64,000 nucleotides of DNA from Variovorax jilinensis (GTDB lineage: Bacteria > Pseudomonadota > Gammaproteobacteria > Burkholderiales > Burkholderiaceae_C). A program made the translations under genes and the position numbers. The DNA lies in the NCBI RefSeq assembly GCF_030316885.1, contig NZ_JASZYQ010000003.1, forward strand, positions 682,001-746,000, read 5' to 3'. Positions 16,685 through 25,228 of this stretch are shown piece by piece (position 1 is the stretch's first letter; each line of letters opens with the position of its first letter). Under the pieces are notes generated by a model. That model was not told the origin of the DNA. It made no database searches and was given only the letters and a program-made list of their open reading frames with translations.

Positions 16685-16704
16685 AATTCACTTTTTGGTG
16701 AATT
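16685..16704. promoter_or_regulatory. palindromic operator upstream of the ABC/catabolic operon
   Basis: AATTCAC-TTTTTG-GTGAATT, a perfect 7-bp inverted repeat with a 6-base spacer, 63 bases before the permease start. The half-sites are shared with the tetR promoter region, which points to the same regulator. Confidence 0.6.
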
Positions 16705-16766
16705 GAAGCGCGCCAGCCCTCCCCCGCGCGCCAGCGGTTCCAAGGCTCCACCCAATCTCCACGTCG

Positions 16767-17540
16767 ATGCTTCGCAACCTCCTGCTCGCGCCTGCGCTTC
16801 GGCCCTTCCTGCTCATCGTGATGCTGCTGGTGCTGTGGGATGTCGTGATCCGGCTCTTTCGCATCCCGCCCTACCTCATACCGACGCCGCTCGACGTGGT
16901 GAAGATGCTGATCGCCGAATGGCCGCGGCTGCTGTTCGAAGGCTGGAAGACCACGCTCGCCACGCTGGGCGGCTTCGGCCTGACCATCGTCTTCGGCATC
17001 CCGGTCGCGATGGTGATCGCCTACTCGCGCGTGGTCGAGTCCTTCGTCTACCCGCTGCTGGTGTTCTCGCAGAGCATCCCGAAGGTCGCGATCGCGCCGC
17101 TGTTCGTGGTGTGGTTCGGCTTCGGCATCTTTCCGAAGGTGATCTCGGCCTTCCTGCTGGGCTTCTTCCCGGTGGTGGTCTCGACCGTGATGGGTTTCAA
17201 GTCGGTCGAGCCCGACATGCTCGACCTGGCGCGCTCGATGGGTGCGAGCCGGCTGCAGACCTTCTTCAAGATCAGCCTGCCGCAGGCCCTGCCCGCGATC
17301 TTCAGCGGCCTCAAGGTGTCGGTCACGCTGGCCGTGGTCGGCGCGGTGGTGGGCGAGTTCGTCGGCTCCAACTCGGGCATCGGCTACGTGCTGCAGGTGG
17401 CCAACGGCAACTTCGACCTGCCGCTGATGTTCGCCGCGCTGGTGGTGCTGTCGAGCATCGGCGTGATCCTGTTCATGGTCGTCGACCTGGTCGAGCGGCT
17501 GATGATTCCGTGGCATGCCTCGCAGCGCCACGTCCAGTGA
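16767..17540 (+). CDS. ABC transporter permease, NitT/TauT type
   Basis: A 257-residue inner-membrane protein with about six transmembrane helices and the BPD_transp_1 fold. The EAA-like cytoplasmic loop LARSMGASRLQTFFKISLPQALPAIFSGLK docks the ATPase. It is the permease of a SsuC/TauC/ThiX-like uptake system with the two following genes. No strong ribosome binding site is visible before the ATG. First gene of the operon, 35 bases before the solute-binding protein. Confidence 0.9.
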   Translation: MLRNLLLAPALRPFLLIVMLLVLWDVVIRLFRIPPYLIPTPLDVVKMLIAEWPRLLFEGWKTTLATLGGFGLTIVFGIPVAMVIAYSRVVESFVYPLLVFSQSIPKVAIAPLFVVWFGFGIFPKVISAFLLGFFPVVVSTVMGFKSVEPDMLDLARSMGASRLQTFFKISLPQALPAIFSGLKVSVTLAVVGAVVGEFVGSNSGIGYVLQVANGNFDLPLMFAALVVLSSIGVILFMVVDLVERLMIPWHASQRHVQ

Positions 17541-17574
17541 GTTCCGTCGCAACAACATTCCACAGGAGACAAGC

Positions 17575-18579
17575 ATGAAGATGATTCGCTCGCTCATTGC
17601 CGGCTCGGCCGCCGCCCTGGTGCTCGCCATGGCACCCGCCCAGGCGCAGAACAAGCCGCAGGACAAGGTCACGCTGATGCTCAATTGGTATCTCTACAGC
17701 GAGCACGCGCCCTTCTTCCTCGGCAAGGAACGCGGCTTCTTCGCCGACGAAGGCATCGATCTCGACATCCAGGAAGGCCGCGGATCGGCCGTGACCGCGC
17801 AGGCGGTGGCCGCCAAGTCGGCGACCTTCGGCTACATCGACGTCACGACCATGATCAAGGCCGCCGCCAAGGGCGCGCCGCTGAAGTCCACCGGCGTGCT
17901 GTTCCAGGTCAGCCCGATGTCCGTCATGGGCTTCAGCGAGAAGAACATCAAGACCCCGAAGGACATCATCGGCAAGACGGTCGCGACCACGCCGGGCGAT
18001 TCGATGTCGCAGATGTGGCCGCTGTTCCTCAAGGTCAACAACATCCAGCCGGACCAGGTCAAGATCGTCTCGGGCGACGGCCAGACCAAGCTCAACGCCG
18101 TGACCAACGGCCAGGCCGACCTGCTGCTGGGCTACGTGATGGACCAGGCCATCAAGCTTCAGGACGCCACCGGCAAGCCCGTGACGCCGATCCGCTTCGC
18201 CGACTCGGGTGTCAACCAGATCAGCTCCGGGATCATCACCAACAAGAACCTGCTGACCGAGAACCCGGACCTCGTGAAGCGTTTCATGCGCGCCGCGACG
18301 CGCTCCGCCGAAGCCGCCGAGAAGGACCCGGCGGCCGCGGTCGACGCGATGCTCAAGGCCAATCCGAAGGCCGGCGTGCGCGACACGCTGATCGTCGGCA
18401 TGAAGCAGAGCACGGCGCTCTATCACACCAAGGACACGGCCAATCAGCGCCCGTTCCGCGTCGCGATGAAGAACGTCAACGACTCGCTCGACCTGCTGGT
18501 GCAGTACGGCGGCATGGATCCGGCCACGCGCGGCAAGGCCGAGGACTACGTGACGCTCGACTTCCTGCCAACGAACTGA
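17575..18579 (+). CDS. ABC transporter solute-binding protein, NMT1/ThiY type
   Basis: A 334-residue periplasmic protein. The signal peptide spans residues about 1-23 (MKMIRSLIAGSAAALVLAMAP, cut after AQA). The mature part has the NMT1/THI5-like fold (TLMLNWYLYSEHAPFFLGKERGFFADEGIDLDI). The family binds pyrimidine precursors, taurine, nitrate, aromatic sulfonates or phthalate-like acids; the ligand here is not evident. AGGAG lies 6-8 bases before the ATG, and this start gives a clean signal peptide. Confidence 0.92.
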   Translation: MKMIRSLIAGSAAALVLAMAPAQAQNKPQDKVTLMLNWYLYSEHAPFFLGKERGFFADEGIDLDIQEGRGSAVTAQAVAAKSATFGYIDVTTMIKAAAKGAPLKSTGVLFQVSPMSVMGFSEKNIKTPKDIIGKTVATTPGDSMSQMWPLFLKVNNIQPDQVKIVSGDGQTKLNAVTNGQADLLLGYVMDQAIKLQDATGKPVTPIRFADSGVNQISSGIITNKNLLTENPDLVKRFMRAATRSAEAAEKDPAAAVDAMLKANPKAGVRDTLIVGMKQSTALYHTKDTANQRPFRVAMKNVNDSLDLLVQYGGMDPATRGKAEDYVTLDFLPTN

Positions 18580-18619
18580 GGCTCGCTGCTGCGCACGTCT
18601 CCAACTTCTCCTGCCCGCC

Positions 18620-19405
18620 ATGTCCACTGATGATGTCCTGATCGAAGCGCGCGGCGTGTCGAAGACCTACCGGAGCAAGGACGGCCCGGTCGAATCGCTC
18701 AAGCCGCTCGACTTCTCGATCCGCGCCGGCGAGTTCGTCTCGGTGATCGGCCCTTCGGGCTGCGGCAAGAGCACGCTGCTCAAGATGGTGGCCGGCCTGC
18801 TGCCGATCAGCGGCGGCACGCTGTCGCTCGAGGGCCATCCGATCACGGGGCCGCAGAAGGATGTCGGCATCGTGTTCCAGAGCGCGGTGCTGCTGGCATG
18901 GCGCAGCGTCGAGGACAACATCCTGCTGCAGGCCGAGATCCGCCGCCTGCCCAAGGCCGCTGCGCGCGAGCGCGCCCGCGCCCTGATGAAGATGGCGGGC
19001 CTGGAGGGCTTCGAGAACAAGTATCCGTGGCAGCTCTCGGGCGGCATGCAGCAGCGCGCGTCGATCTGCCGCGCACTGCTGCACGACCCCGCGGTGCTGC
19101 TGATGGACGAGCCCTTCGGCGCGCTCGACGCGATGACGCGCGAGAAGATGAACCTCGAGCTGCAGCGCATCTGGCTGGCCTCGAAGAAGACCGTGATGCT
19201 GATCACGCACAGCATCCCGGAGGCGATCTTCCTTTCGGACCGCGTGATCGTGATGAGCGAGCGGCCGGGCTCGATCGCCGCCATCTACGACATCGACCTG
19301 CCGCGCCCGCGGGCGCTCGACGTCATGGGCAGCGAGCGTTTCGCCGCCTATGCGCGCACCCTGCGCGCCCATTTCTTCGCGCAGGGCCACCTCGACGCCC
19401 ACTGA
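18620..19405 (+). CDS. ABC transporter ATP-binding protein, NitT/TauT type
   Basis: A 261-residue ATPase with Walker A GPSGCGKST, the Q-loop (VFQSAVLLAWRSV), the signature LSGGMQQRASICRALLHDPAVLLMDEPFGALDAMTR and the switch His in LITHSIPEA. It powers uptake with the permease and binding protein just upstream. The last ABC gene ends 10 bases before the most upstream start of the enolase-family gene, so the operon continues without a break. Confidence 0.94.
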   Translation: MSTDDVLIEARGVSKTYRSKDGPVESLKPLDFSIRAGEFVSVIGPSGCGKSTLLKMVAGLLPISGGTLSLEGHPITGPQKDVGIVFQSAVLLAWRSVEDNILLQAEIRRLPKAAARERARALMKMAGLEGFENKYPWQLSGGMQQRASICRALLHDPAVLLMDEPFGALDAMTREKMNLELQRIWLASKKTVMLITHSIPEAIFLSDRVIVMSERPGSIAAIYDIDLPRPRALDVMGSERFAAYARTLRAHFFAQGHLDAH

Positions 19406-19415
19406 GCTCCTGCCC

Positions 19416-20864
19416 TTGACCACTGCTTCGTCCACCGCCGTGCCCGTGCGCGTTCGCGCCGTCGATTTCGGCGTGCGCGCGATGACGCTGCGGCTGCCGT
19501 TCAAGTTCGGCGCGGTGACGATCACGCGCTGCCCGCAGGTCTTCGTGCGCGCCACCGTGGATTGCGGCGCGCACGGCTCGGCGCAGGGCTGGGCGGCAGA
19601 ACTGATGGTGCCGCGCTGGTTCGACAAGCGGCCGCAGCGGAGCCAGGCCGACAACGTGCAGCACCTGCAGTCGGCGCTGGAAGCCGCGGCAGATGCCTAC
19701 GTCGACGACACACCGGCCGCGCCCTTCGCGCTGTTCGCGCGCCACTATCCGGCGTTGATGGCGCGCGGCGAGGCGCGCGGCGCCACCGCGCTGTCGACCG
19801 GCTTCGGCCAGGCGCTGCTCGACCGCGCGGTGCTCGATGCGCTGTGCCGCTGCCTCGGGCTGCCCATGCAGCTCGCGTTCCGCCGCAACCTGGTCGGGCT
19901 CGGCGACACGGCACTCGCGCCCGACCTGCACGGCTGGAACTGGAATGACTGGCTCGCGCAGATCGCGCCGGCCACTTCCGTGCAGGCTCGCCATACGGTC
20001 GGCATGCTCGACCTGCTCGTGGGCGGCAGCGACGACGCTGCGGGCCTGCCGGTGAGCCTGCCCTCGGTGGTGCGGCGCTACGGCCACCGCTACTTCAAGA
20101 TCAAGCTCGGCGGCAATCCTGCGGCCGACCTGGCGCGGCTCGATGCGGTGCTGGCGGCGCTCGATGCGGTTGCGCCAGGCCACCGCTTCAGCCTCGACGG
20201 CAACGAGCAGTACGCCGACCTGCCGGCCCTGCAGGAACTGTTTGCCGGCCTGCGCGCGCTGCCGCGAATGGCGGCGCGGCCCGATGCCCTGCTCTACCTC
20301 GAGCAGCCGCTGCCGCGCGACGCCAGCATGGCACCGGCACTCGCGGCTCTGGCGCCCGAGGCGCCGGCACCGCTGCTGCTCGACGAAGCCGACGGCACGC
20401 TGGGCGCCTTCGTCGAAGGCCGCGTCCACGGCTGGCGGGGCGTCTCGAGCAAGGGCTGCAAGGGCCTCTACAAGGCCGTGATCAACCGCGCGCGCTGCGA
20501 CCAGTGGAACCTCGCGCCGGCTCACGCGGCCGACCGCTGCTTCATGTCGGCGGAGGACCTGACCTGCCAGGCCGGCCTGGCCGTGCAGCAGGACCTCGCG
20601 CTGGCCGCGCTGCTGGGCATCGCCCACTGCGAGCGCAACGGCCACCACTACGTCGACGGCTTCGGCGATGCGCCGGCCGCCGAGCAGCAGGCCTTCGCCG
20701 CTGCGCACCCCGACCTCTACGAGACGAGCGCGGACCGGCCGCGGCTCGCGATCCGCGATGGCCGCATCGAACTCGGCACGCTGGACCGCCCCGGATTTGC
20801 GCACGCTGCCGAGCCCGATCTCGAGAGCCTGCAACCGCTCGCGCATGCGCCTTCACTGGTGTAG
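19416..20864 (+). CDS. enolase-superfamily enzyme (mandelate racemase / muconate lactonizing enzyme-like)
   Basis: A 482-residue protein with the catalytic pattern of the MR/MLE branch. Lys228 and Lys230 (KIKLGG) are the base pair, metal ligands fall at Asp261 (SLDGNEQ), Glu296 (YLEQP) and Asp323/Glu324 (LLDEADG), and Lys346 (SSKGCKG) sits on the opposite face. These enzymes abstract a proton next to a carboxylate, giving dehydration, racemisation or cycloisomerisation of hydroxy-, sugar- or amino-acids. It is longer than most (about 360-400 residues). The TTG start follows the ABC gene closely; GTG codons a few residues later are alternatives. Its place between transporter genes and a dehydrogenase suggests a sugar-acid or hydroxy-acid dehydratase. 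Confidence 0.82.
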   Translation: MTTASSTAVPVRVRAVDFGVRAMTLRLPFKFGAVTITRCPQVFVRATVDCGAHGSAQGWAAELMVPRWFDKRPQRSQADNVQHLQSALEAAADAYVDDTPAAPFALFARHYPALMARGEARGATALSTGFGQALLDRAVLDALCRCLGLPMQLAFRRNLVGLGDTALAPDLHGWNWNDWLAQIAPATSVQARHTVGMLDLLVGGSDDAAGLPVSLPSVVRRYGHRYFKIKLGGNPAADLARLDAVLAALDAVAPGHRFSLDGNEQYADLPALQELFAGLRALPRMAARPDALLYLEQPLPRDASMAPALAALAPEAPAPLLLDEADGTLGAFVEGRVHGWRGVSSKGCKGLYKAVINRARCDQWNLAPAHAADRCFMSAEDLTCQAGLAVQQDLALAALLGIAHCERNGHHYVDGFGDAPAAEQQAFAAAHPDLYETSADRPRLAIRDGRIELGTLDRPGFAHAAEPDLESLQPLAHAPSLV

Positions 20865-20904
20865 GCGCGGCTCCCCTTCTTCCACAACCCCAAGCGAGAC
20901 AACC

Positions 20905-21879
20905 ATGCCCATCCAACGCCGCTCCGCCCTGCTGGCCTTCATCGCCCTCGGTACCGCCTTCGGCGCCGCCGCCGAAGCCAACTACCCGACCAAGCCGATC
21001 CGCGTGATCGTGCCCTTCGCGGCCGGCAGCACGACCGACATCATTGCGCGCGCCATCGCCGACAAGATGAGCACGAGCATGGGCCAGACGCTGGTGATCG
21101 ACAACCGCGCGGGCGCCAGCGGCACCATCGGCCAGCAGGCGGTGGCCACGGCGGCGCCGGACGGCTACACGATCATGATCCACTCGTCCTCGCACACGGT
21201 GAGCCCGTCGACCTTCGCCAAGCTGCCCTTCGACACCGTGGCCGATTTCGCCGGCGTGACCCCGATCTCGTCGCTGCCCAATGCGCTCGTGATCTCGCCG
21301 AGCAAGAACATCAAGACGCTGAAGGAACTGGTCGCCACCGCCAAGGCCAAGCCCGGCACCGTCAACTTCGCTTCCGCGGGCCAGGGCAGCGCCACCCACC
21401 TCAATGCCGAGAAGTTCAAGATGGCAGCCGGCATCGACGCCGTCAACATCCCGTTCAAGGGCTCGGCCGATGCGGTCACCGAGGTGCTCTCGGGCCGGGT
21501 GGACTACTACTTCTCGCCGATCGCACCGGTGATCGGGCAGATCAAGGAAGGCCAGCTGCTGGCGCTGGCCGTGGGTTCGCCCAAGCGCGCGGCCGCATTG
21601 CCCGACGTGCCGACCACCGCCGAAGCCGGTGTGCCCGGCTCCGAGTTCAATTTCTGGATCGGAATGATGGCGCCGGCCAAGACCCCGCGCGAGATCGTCG
21701 ATCGCCTCAACGCCGAGGTGGTGAAGGCACTCGCCACGCCCGAGGTCAAGGAACGCTTCCTGAAGCTCGGCGCCGACGCCTGGACCCTCAAGCCCGCTCA
21801 GTTCGACGCCTACATCAAGGACGAGATCGCGAGCAACGCCACCCTGGTCAAGGCCGCCGGCCTTGCCCCCACCAACTGA
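20905..21879 (+). CDS. Bug/TctC-family solute-binding protein
   Basis: A 324-residue periplasmic protein with a signal peptide (residues 1-23, cut after AAA/EA) and the tripartite-tricarboxylate receptor signature YPTKPIRVIVPFAAGSTTDIIARAIADKM followed by VIDNRAGASGTIG. Bug proteins bind small carboxylates. No TctA or TctB membrane partners are adjacent, which is typical of the many orphan Bug genes in Burkholderiales. Here it may supply the same substrate as the ABC system or act as a sensor. GCGAGA lies 8 bases upstream of the ATG. Confidence 0.93.
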   Translation: MPIQRRSALLAFIALGTAFGAAAEANYPTKPIRVIVPFAAGSTTDIIARAIADKMSTSMGQTLVIDNRAGASGTIGQQAVATAAPDGYTIMIHSSSHTVSPSTFAKLPFDTVADFAGVTPISSLPNALVISPSKNIKTLKELVATAKAKPGTVNFASAGQGSATHLNAEKFKMAAGIDAVNIPFKGSADAVTEVLSGRVDYYFSPIAPVIGQIKEGQLLALAVGSPKRAAALPDVPTTAEAGVPGSEFNFWIGMMAPAKTPREIVDRLNAEVVKALATPEVKERFLKLGADAWTLKPAQFDAYIKDEIASNATLVKAAGLAPTN

Positions 21880-21903
21880 CAACACTTTCAGCGGAGAACT
21901 CTC

Positions 21904-23067
21904 ATGGCCCAACAACGACTCGGAATCATCATGCACGGCGTCACCGGACGCATGGGCATGAACCAGCACCTGATCCGCTCGATCGTCGCGATCCGTGCAC
22001 AGGGCGGCGTCACGCTCTCGAACGGCGACAAGGTGATGCCCGACCCGATCCTCATCGGCCGCAATGCCGAGAAGATCGAGGCGCTGGCCAAGGCCCACGG
22101 CATCGCGCGCTGGGGCACCGATGTCGACCTCGCGCTCGAGAACAAGGACGACACCATCTTCTTCGATGCCGGCACCACGCAGATGCGTCCGACGCTGCTG
22201 GCCAAGGCCATCCGCGCGGGCAAGCACGTCTACTGCGAGAAGCCGATCGCCACCAACCTCAACGAGGCGGTCGAGATCGCTCGGCTGGCCGAAGGATCGG
22301 GCCTCAAGCACGGCGCGGTGCAGGACAAGCTCTTCCTGCCCGGCCTGCGCAAGCTCGACATGCTGCGCCGCGCGGGCTTCTTCGGCCGCATGCTGTCGGT
22401 ACGCCTCGAGTTCGGCTACTGGGTGTTCGAAGGCGACCTGCAGCCGATCCAGCGCCCCTCGTGGAACTACCGCAAGGAAGACGGCGGCGGCATGATCCTC
22501 GACATGATGTGCCACTGGCGCTACGTGCTCGACAACCTGTTCGGCGAGGTGCAGTCGGTGTCCTGCCTGGGCACCACCCACATTCCGAAGCGCTGGGACG
22601 AGGACGGCAAGCCCTACGAGGCCACGGCCGACGACGCCGCCTATGCCACCTGCGAACTCAAGGGCCACAACGGCGAGCCCGTGATCGCGCAGATCAACAT
22701 GAGCTGGGTCACGCGCGTTCGGCGCGACGACCTCGTGACCTTCCATGTCGACGGCACCGACGGCTCGGCCGTTGCCGGCCTGTCGTCCTGCCGTGCGCAG
22801 TCGCGCGTCGCGACGCCGCGGCCGGTGTGGAATCCGGACGAGAAGCAGACCATGAACTTCTTCGACCAGTGGCAGGAGATCCCGGATTCGCAGGTCTACG
22901 ACAACGGCTTCAAGATCCAGTGGGAACACTTCATCCGCCACGTGGTCGAGAACGCACCCTACAAGTGGACGCTGCCCGAAGGCGCCAAGGGCGTGCAGCT
23001 GGTCGAGACCGCGCTCGAGAGCTGGAAGGACCGGCGCTGGGTCGACGTGCCCGAGCTGAAGATCTGA
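21904..23067 (+). CDS. Gfo/Idh/MocA-family oxidoreductase
   Basis: A 387-residue NAD(P)-dependent dehydrogenase. The Rossmann start reads GIIMHGVTGRMGMNQH. The family EKP motif is present (VYCEKPIAT), and the C-terminal alpha/beta domain carries the active-site-like segment DMMCHWRYVLDNLFG. Members oxidise or reduce sugars, inositols and sugar acids at one hydroxyl. GGAGA lies 8 bases before the ATG. Followed after 10 bases by the DUF993 gene; the pair is likely to act in consecutive steps, with the keto product passed to the aldolase-like protein. Confidence 0.9.
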   Translation: MAQQRLGIIMHGVTGRMGMNQHLIRSIVAIRAQGGVTLSNGDKVMPDPILIGRNAEKIEALAKAHGIARWGTDVDLALENKDDTIFFDAGTTQMRPTLLAKAIRAGKHVYCEKPIATNLNEAVEIARLAEGSGLKHGAVQDKLFLPGLRKLDMLRRAGFFGRMLSVRLEFGYWVFEGDLQPIQRPSWNYRKEDGGGMILDMMCHWRYVLDNLFGEVQSVSCLGTTHIPKRWDEDGKPYEATADDAAYATCELKGHNGEPVIAQINMSWVTRVRRDDLVTFHVDGTDGSAVAGLSSCRAQSRVATPRPVWNPDEKQTMNFFDQWQEIPDSQVYDNGFKIQWEHFIRHVVENAPYKWTLPEGAKGVQLVETALESWKDRRWVDVPELKI

Positions 23068-23077
23068 GGGGACGACG

Positions 23078-24265
23078 ATGGCGCTCTCGATCATCCTTCC
23101 CGTCGCCGGGGGCGCACTCGCGCCCTACACGCTGCGCGGCAGCATTCCCGTGCGGCCCGCGGCCGGCACCCGGTTCAACCGCATTGCCTACTCGGCCGCC
23201 CACGTGGTGGCCGACCCGCTGGCCGCGGTCGATCCCTGGCTGCAGTCCGCGGTCGACTGGGATGCCACCATCGGCTACCGCCGCCATCTCTGGTCGCTGG
23301 GCCTCGGCGTGGCCGAGGCCATGGACACGGCGCAGCGCGGCATGGGCCTCGACTGGCCGACCTCGCTCGAACTGATCCGCCGCTCGCTCGATGCCGCGAA
23401 GGACGTGCCCGGCGCGCTCGTGGCCTCGGGCTGCGGCACCGACCATCTCGACCTCGATGCGGTGAAGAACGTCGCCGACGTGATCCGCGGCTACGAGGAA
23501 CAGATGGCCGCGATCGAGGCGCTCGGGGGCAAGCTGATCGTGATGGCCAGCCGTGCGCTGGCGCGCGTCGCCAAGGGCCCGTCCGACTACGAGCGGGTCT
23601 ACGACCGCATCCTGAGCCAGGCCAGGCAGCCCGTGGTGCTGCACTGGCTGGGCGAGATGTTCGATCCCGCGCTCGCGGGCTACTGGGGCAGCGCCGATGT
23701 GGGCCGCGCGATGGACACCGCGCTCGGCGTCATCGCGGCGCATCCGGACAAGGTCGACGGCATCAAGATCTCGCTGCTCGACAAGGACCGCGAGATCGCG
23801 ATGCGCCGCCGCCTGCCGCCGGGCGTGCGCATGTACACGGGCGACGATTTCAACTATGCCGAGCTGATCGCCGGCGACGGCCACGGCAGCGAGAAGACGC
23901 ACGGCCAGAGCGATGCGCTGCTGGGCATCTTCGACGCCATCGCGCCAGCCGCGAGCGCCGCGCTGGGCGAACTCGCTCAGGGCAACGTCGACCGGTTCCA
24001 CGCGATCCTCGGCCCGACCGTGCCGCTGTCGCGCCACATCTTTGCGGCGCCGACGCGCTTCTACAAGACCGGCGTGGTCTTCATGGCGTGGCTCAACGGC
24101 CACCAGAGCCATTTCACGATGGTCGGCGGCCAGCAGAGCACGCGTTCGCTGCAGCACCTGGCGGAGCTGTTCCGACTTGCCGATGCGGCGAATCTGCTCG
24201 AGCAGCCGGAACTCGCGCTCGCGCGCATGAAGACCCTGCTCGCCCTGCACGGCGTCGAAGGCTGA
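23078..24265 (+). CDS. DUF993 family, dihydrodipicolinate-synthase-like (TIM-barrel) protein
   Basis: A 395-residue protein matching the DUF993 family by its overall pattern (GTRFNRIAYSAAHVVADPLA at the start, then ALVASGCGTDHLD, PVVLHWLGEMFDPALAGYWG, VDGIKISLLDK). DUF993 is placed near DapA/NanA aldolases; the Lys in DGIKISLLDK is where those enzymes carry the Schiff-base lysine. A retro-aldol or decarboxylation step on a keto sugar acid is therefore a reasonable inference. GGGGA lies 6 bases upstream of the ATG. The gene sits between the Gfo/Idh/MocA and isomerase-like genes. Confidence 0.85.
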   Translation: MALSIILPVAGGALAPYTLRGSIPVRPAAGTRFNRIAYSAAHVVADPLAAVDPWLQSAVDWDATIGYRRHLWSLGLGVAEAMDTAQRGMGLDWPTSLELIRRSLDAAKDVPGALVASGCGTDHLDLDAVKNVADVIRGYEEQMAAIEALGGKLIVMASRALARVAKGPSDYERVYDRILSQARQPVVLHWLGEMFDPALAGYWGSADVGRAMDTALGVIAAHPDKVDGIKISLLDKDREIAMRRRLPPGVRMYTGDDFNYAELIAGDGHGSEKTHGQSDALLGIFDAIAPAASAALGELAQGNVDRFHAILGPTVPLSRHIFAAPTRFYKTGVVFMAWLNGHQSHFTMVGGQQSTRSLQHLAELFRLADAANLLEQPELALARMKTLLALHGVEG

Positions 24266-24273
24266 AGCCCGTC

Positions 24274-25152
24274 ATGCGCGACTTCTCGCAGAACCACGAC
24301 TGGCTGTCGATCAACACCGCGACGGTGCGCAAGCAACAGGGCGCCGAGGTGCCGCTGGACCGCATCATCGACCAGTGCGCCGAACGCGGCATCCGCGCCA
24401 TCAGCCCGTGGCGCGACCAGGTCGCGGGCGTCGGCATCGAGCGCATCGCCAGGCAACTGAAGGCGCACGGCATCGGGCTCTCCGGCTATTGCCGTGGCGG
24501 CTTCTTTCCGGCACCCGACGCTGCCGGGCTCAAGGCCGCGCTGGAAGACAACCGGCGCGCGATCGACGAGGCGAAGACGCTCGACGCGCCCTGCCTGGTG
24601 CTGGTGGTCGGCGCCCTGCCGGGCGCGCTCGATGGCCGCGCCGCCTACAAGGACCTCGGCCGTGCGCGTGCCGAGGTGCATGACGGCATCGCGGCTTCGC
24701 TCGACTATGCGCGCGAAGTCGGCATGCCGCTCGCGATCGAGCCGCTGCACCCGATGCAGGCTGCCGACCGCGCCTGCATCAACACGCTCGAACAGGCGCT
24801 CGACCTGTGCGACGAGCTCGATCCGGCGCGCTCGGGCATGCTGGGCGTGGCGCTCGACGTCTATCACGTGTGGTGGGATCCGAAGCTCGAGCAGCAGATC
24901 GAGCGCGCCGGCCGCGAGCGCCTGCTGGCCTACCATGTCTGCGACTGGCTCACGCCCACGCGCGACCTGCTGTCGGACCGCGGAATGATGGGCGACGGCG
25001 TGGTCGAGCTGCGCAAGATCCGCGGCTGGGTCGAGGCTGCGGGCTTCCAGGGCTTCAGCGAGGTCGAGATCTTCTCGGTGCTGGACTGGTGGCAGCGCAG
25101 CGGGGAAGAGACGCTCGATACCTGCATCGAACGGCATCGCAGCGCCGTCTAG
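24274..25152 (+). CDS. sugar phosphate isomerase/epimerase-like protein (xylose isomerase-like TIM barrel)
   Basis: A 292-residue AP-endonuclease-2/IolE-type barrel protein. Metal-ligand candidates are Glu in AIEPLHPM, Asp and His in LGVALDVYHVWWDP, and Glu near the end (GFSEVEIFS). Relatives epimerise or isomerise keto-sugars, or dehydrate inosose (IolE). It starts 8 bases after the DUF993 stop and is the last gene of the catabolic run; no terminator is obvious behind it. An AraC regulator follows after 76 bases. Confidence 0.85.
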   Translation: MRDFSQNHDWLSINTATVRKQQGAEVPLDRIIDQCAERGIRAISPWRDQVAGVGIERIARQLKAHGIGLSGYCRGGFFPAPDAAGLKAALEDNRRAIDEAKTLDAPCLVLVVGALPGALDGRAAYKDLGRARAEVHDGIAASLDYAREVGMPLAIEPLHPMQAADRACINTLEQALDLCDELDPARSGMLGVALDVYHVWWDPKLEQQIERAGRERLLAYHVCDWLTPTRDLLSDRGMMGDGVVELRKIRGWVEAAGFQGFSEVEIFSVLDWWQRSGEETLDTCIERHRSAV

Positions 25153-25228
25153 GCAGCAGGCCGCGGCGAGCCGAGGGAACACCACGCCGCGGCTTGCCGT
25201 CCGGCTGGCGCTCCGAGATACTCCGGCG

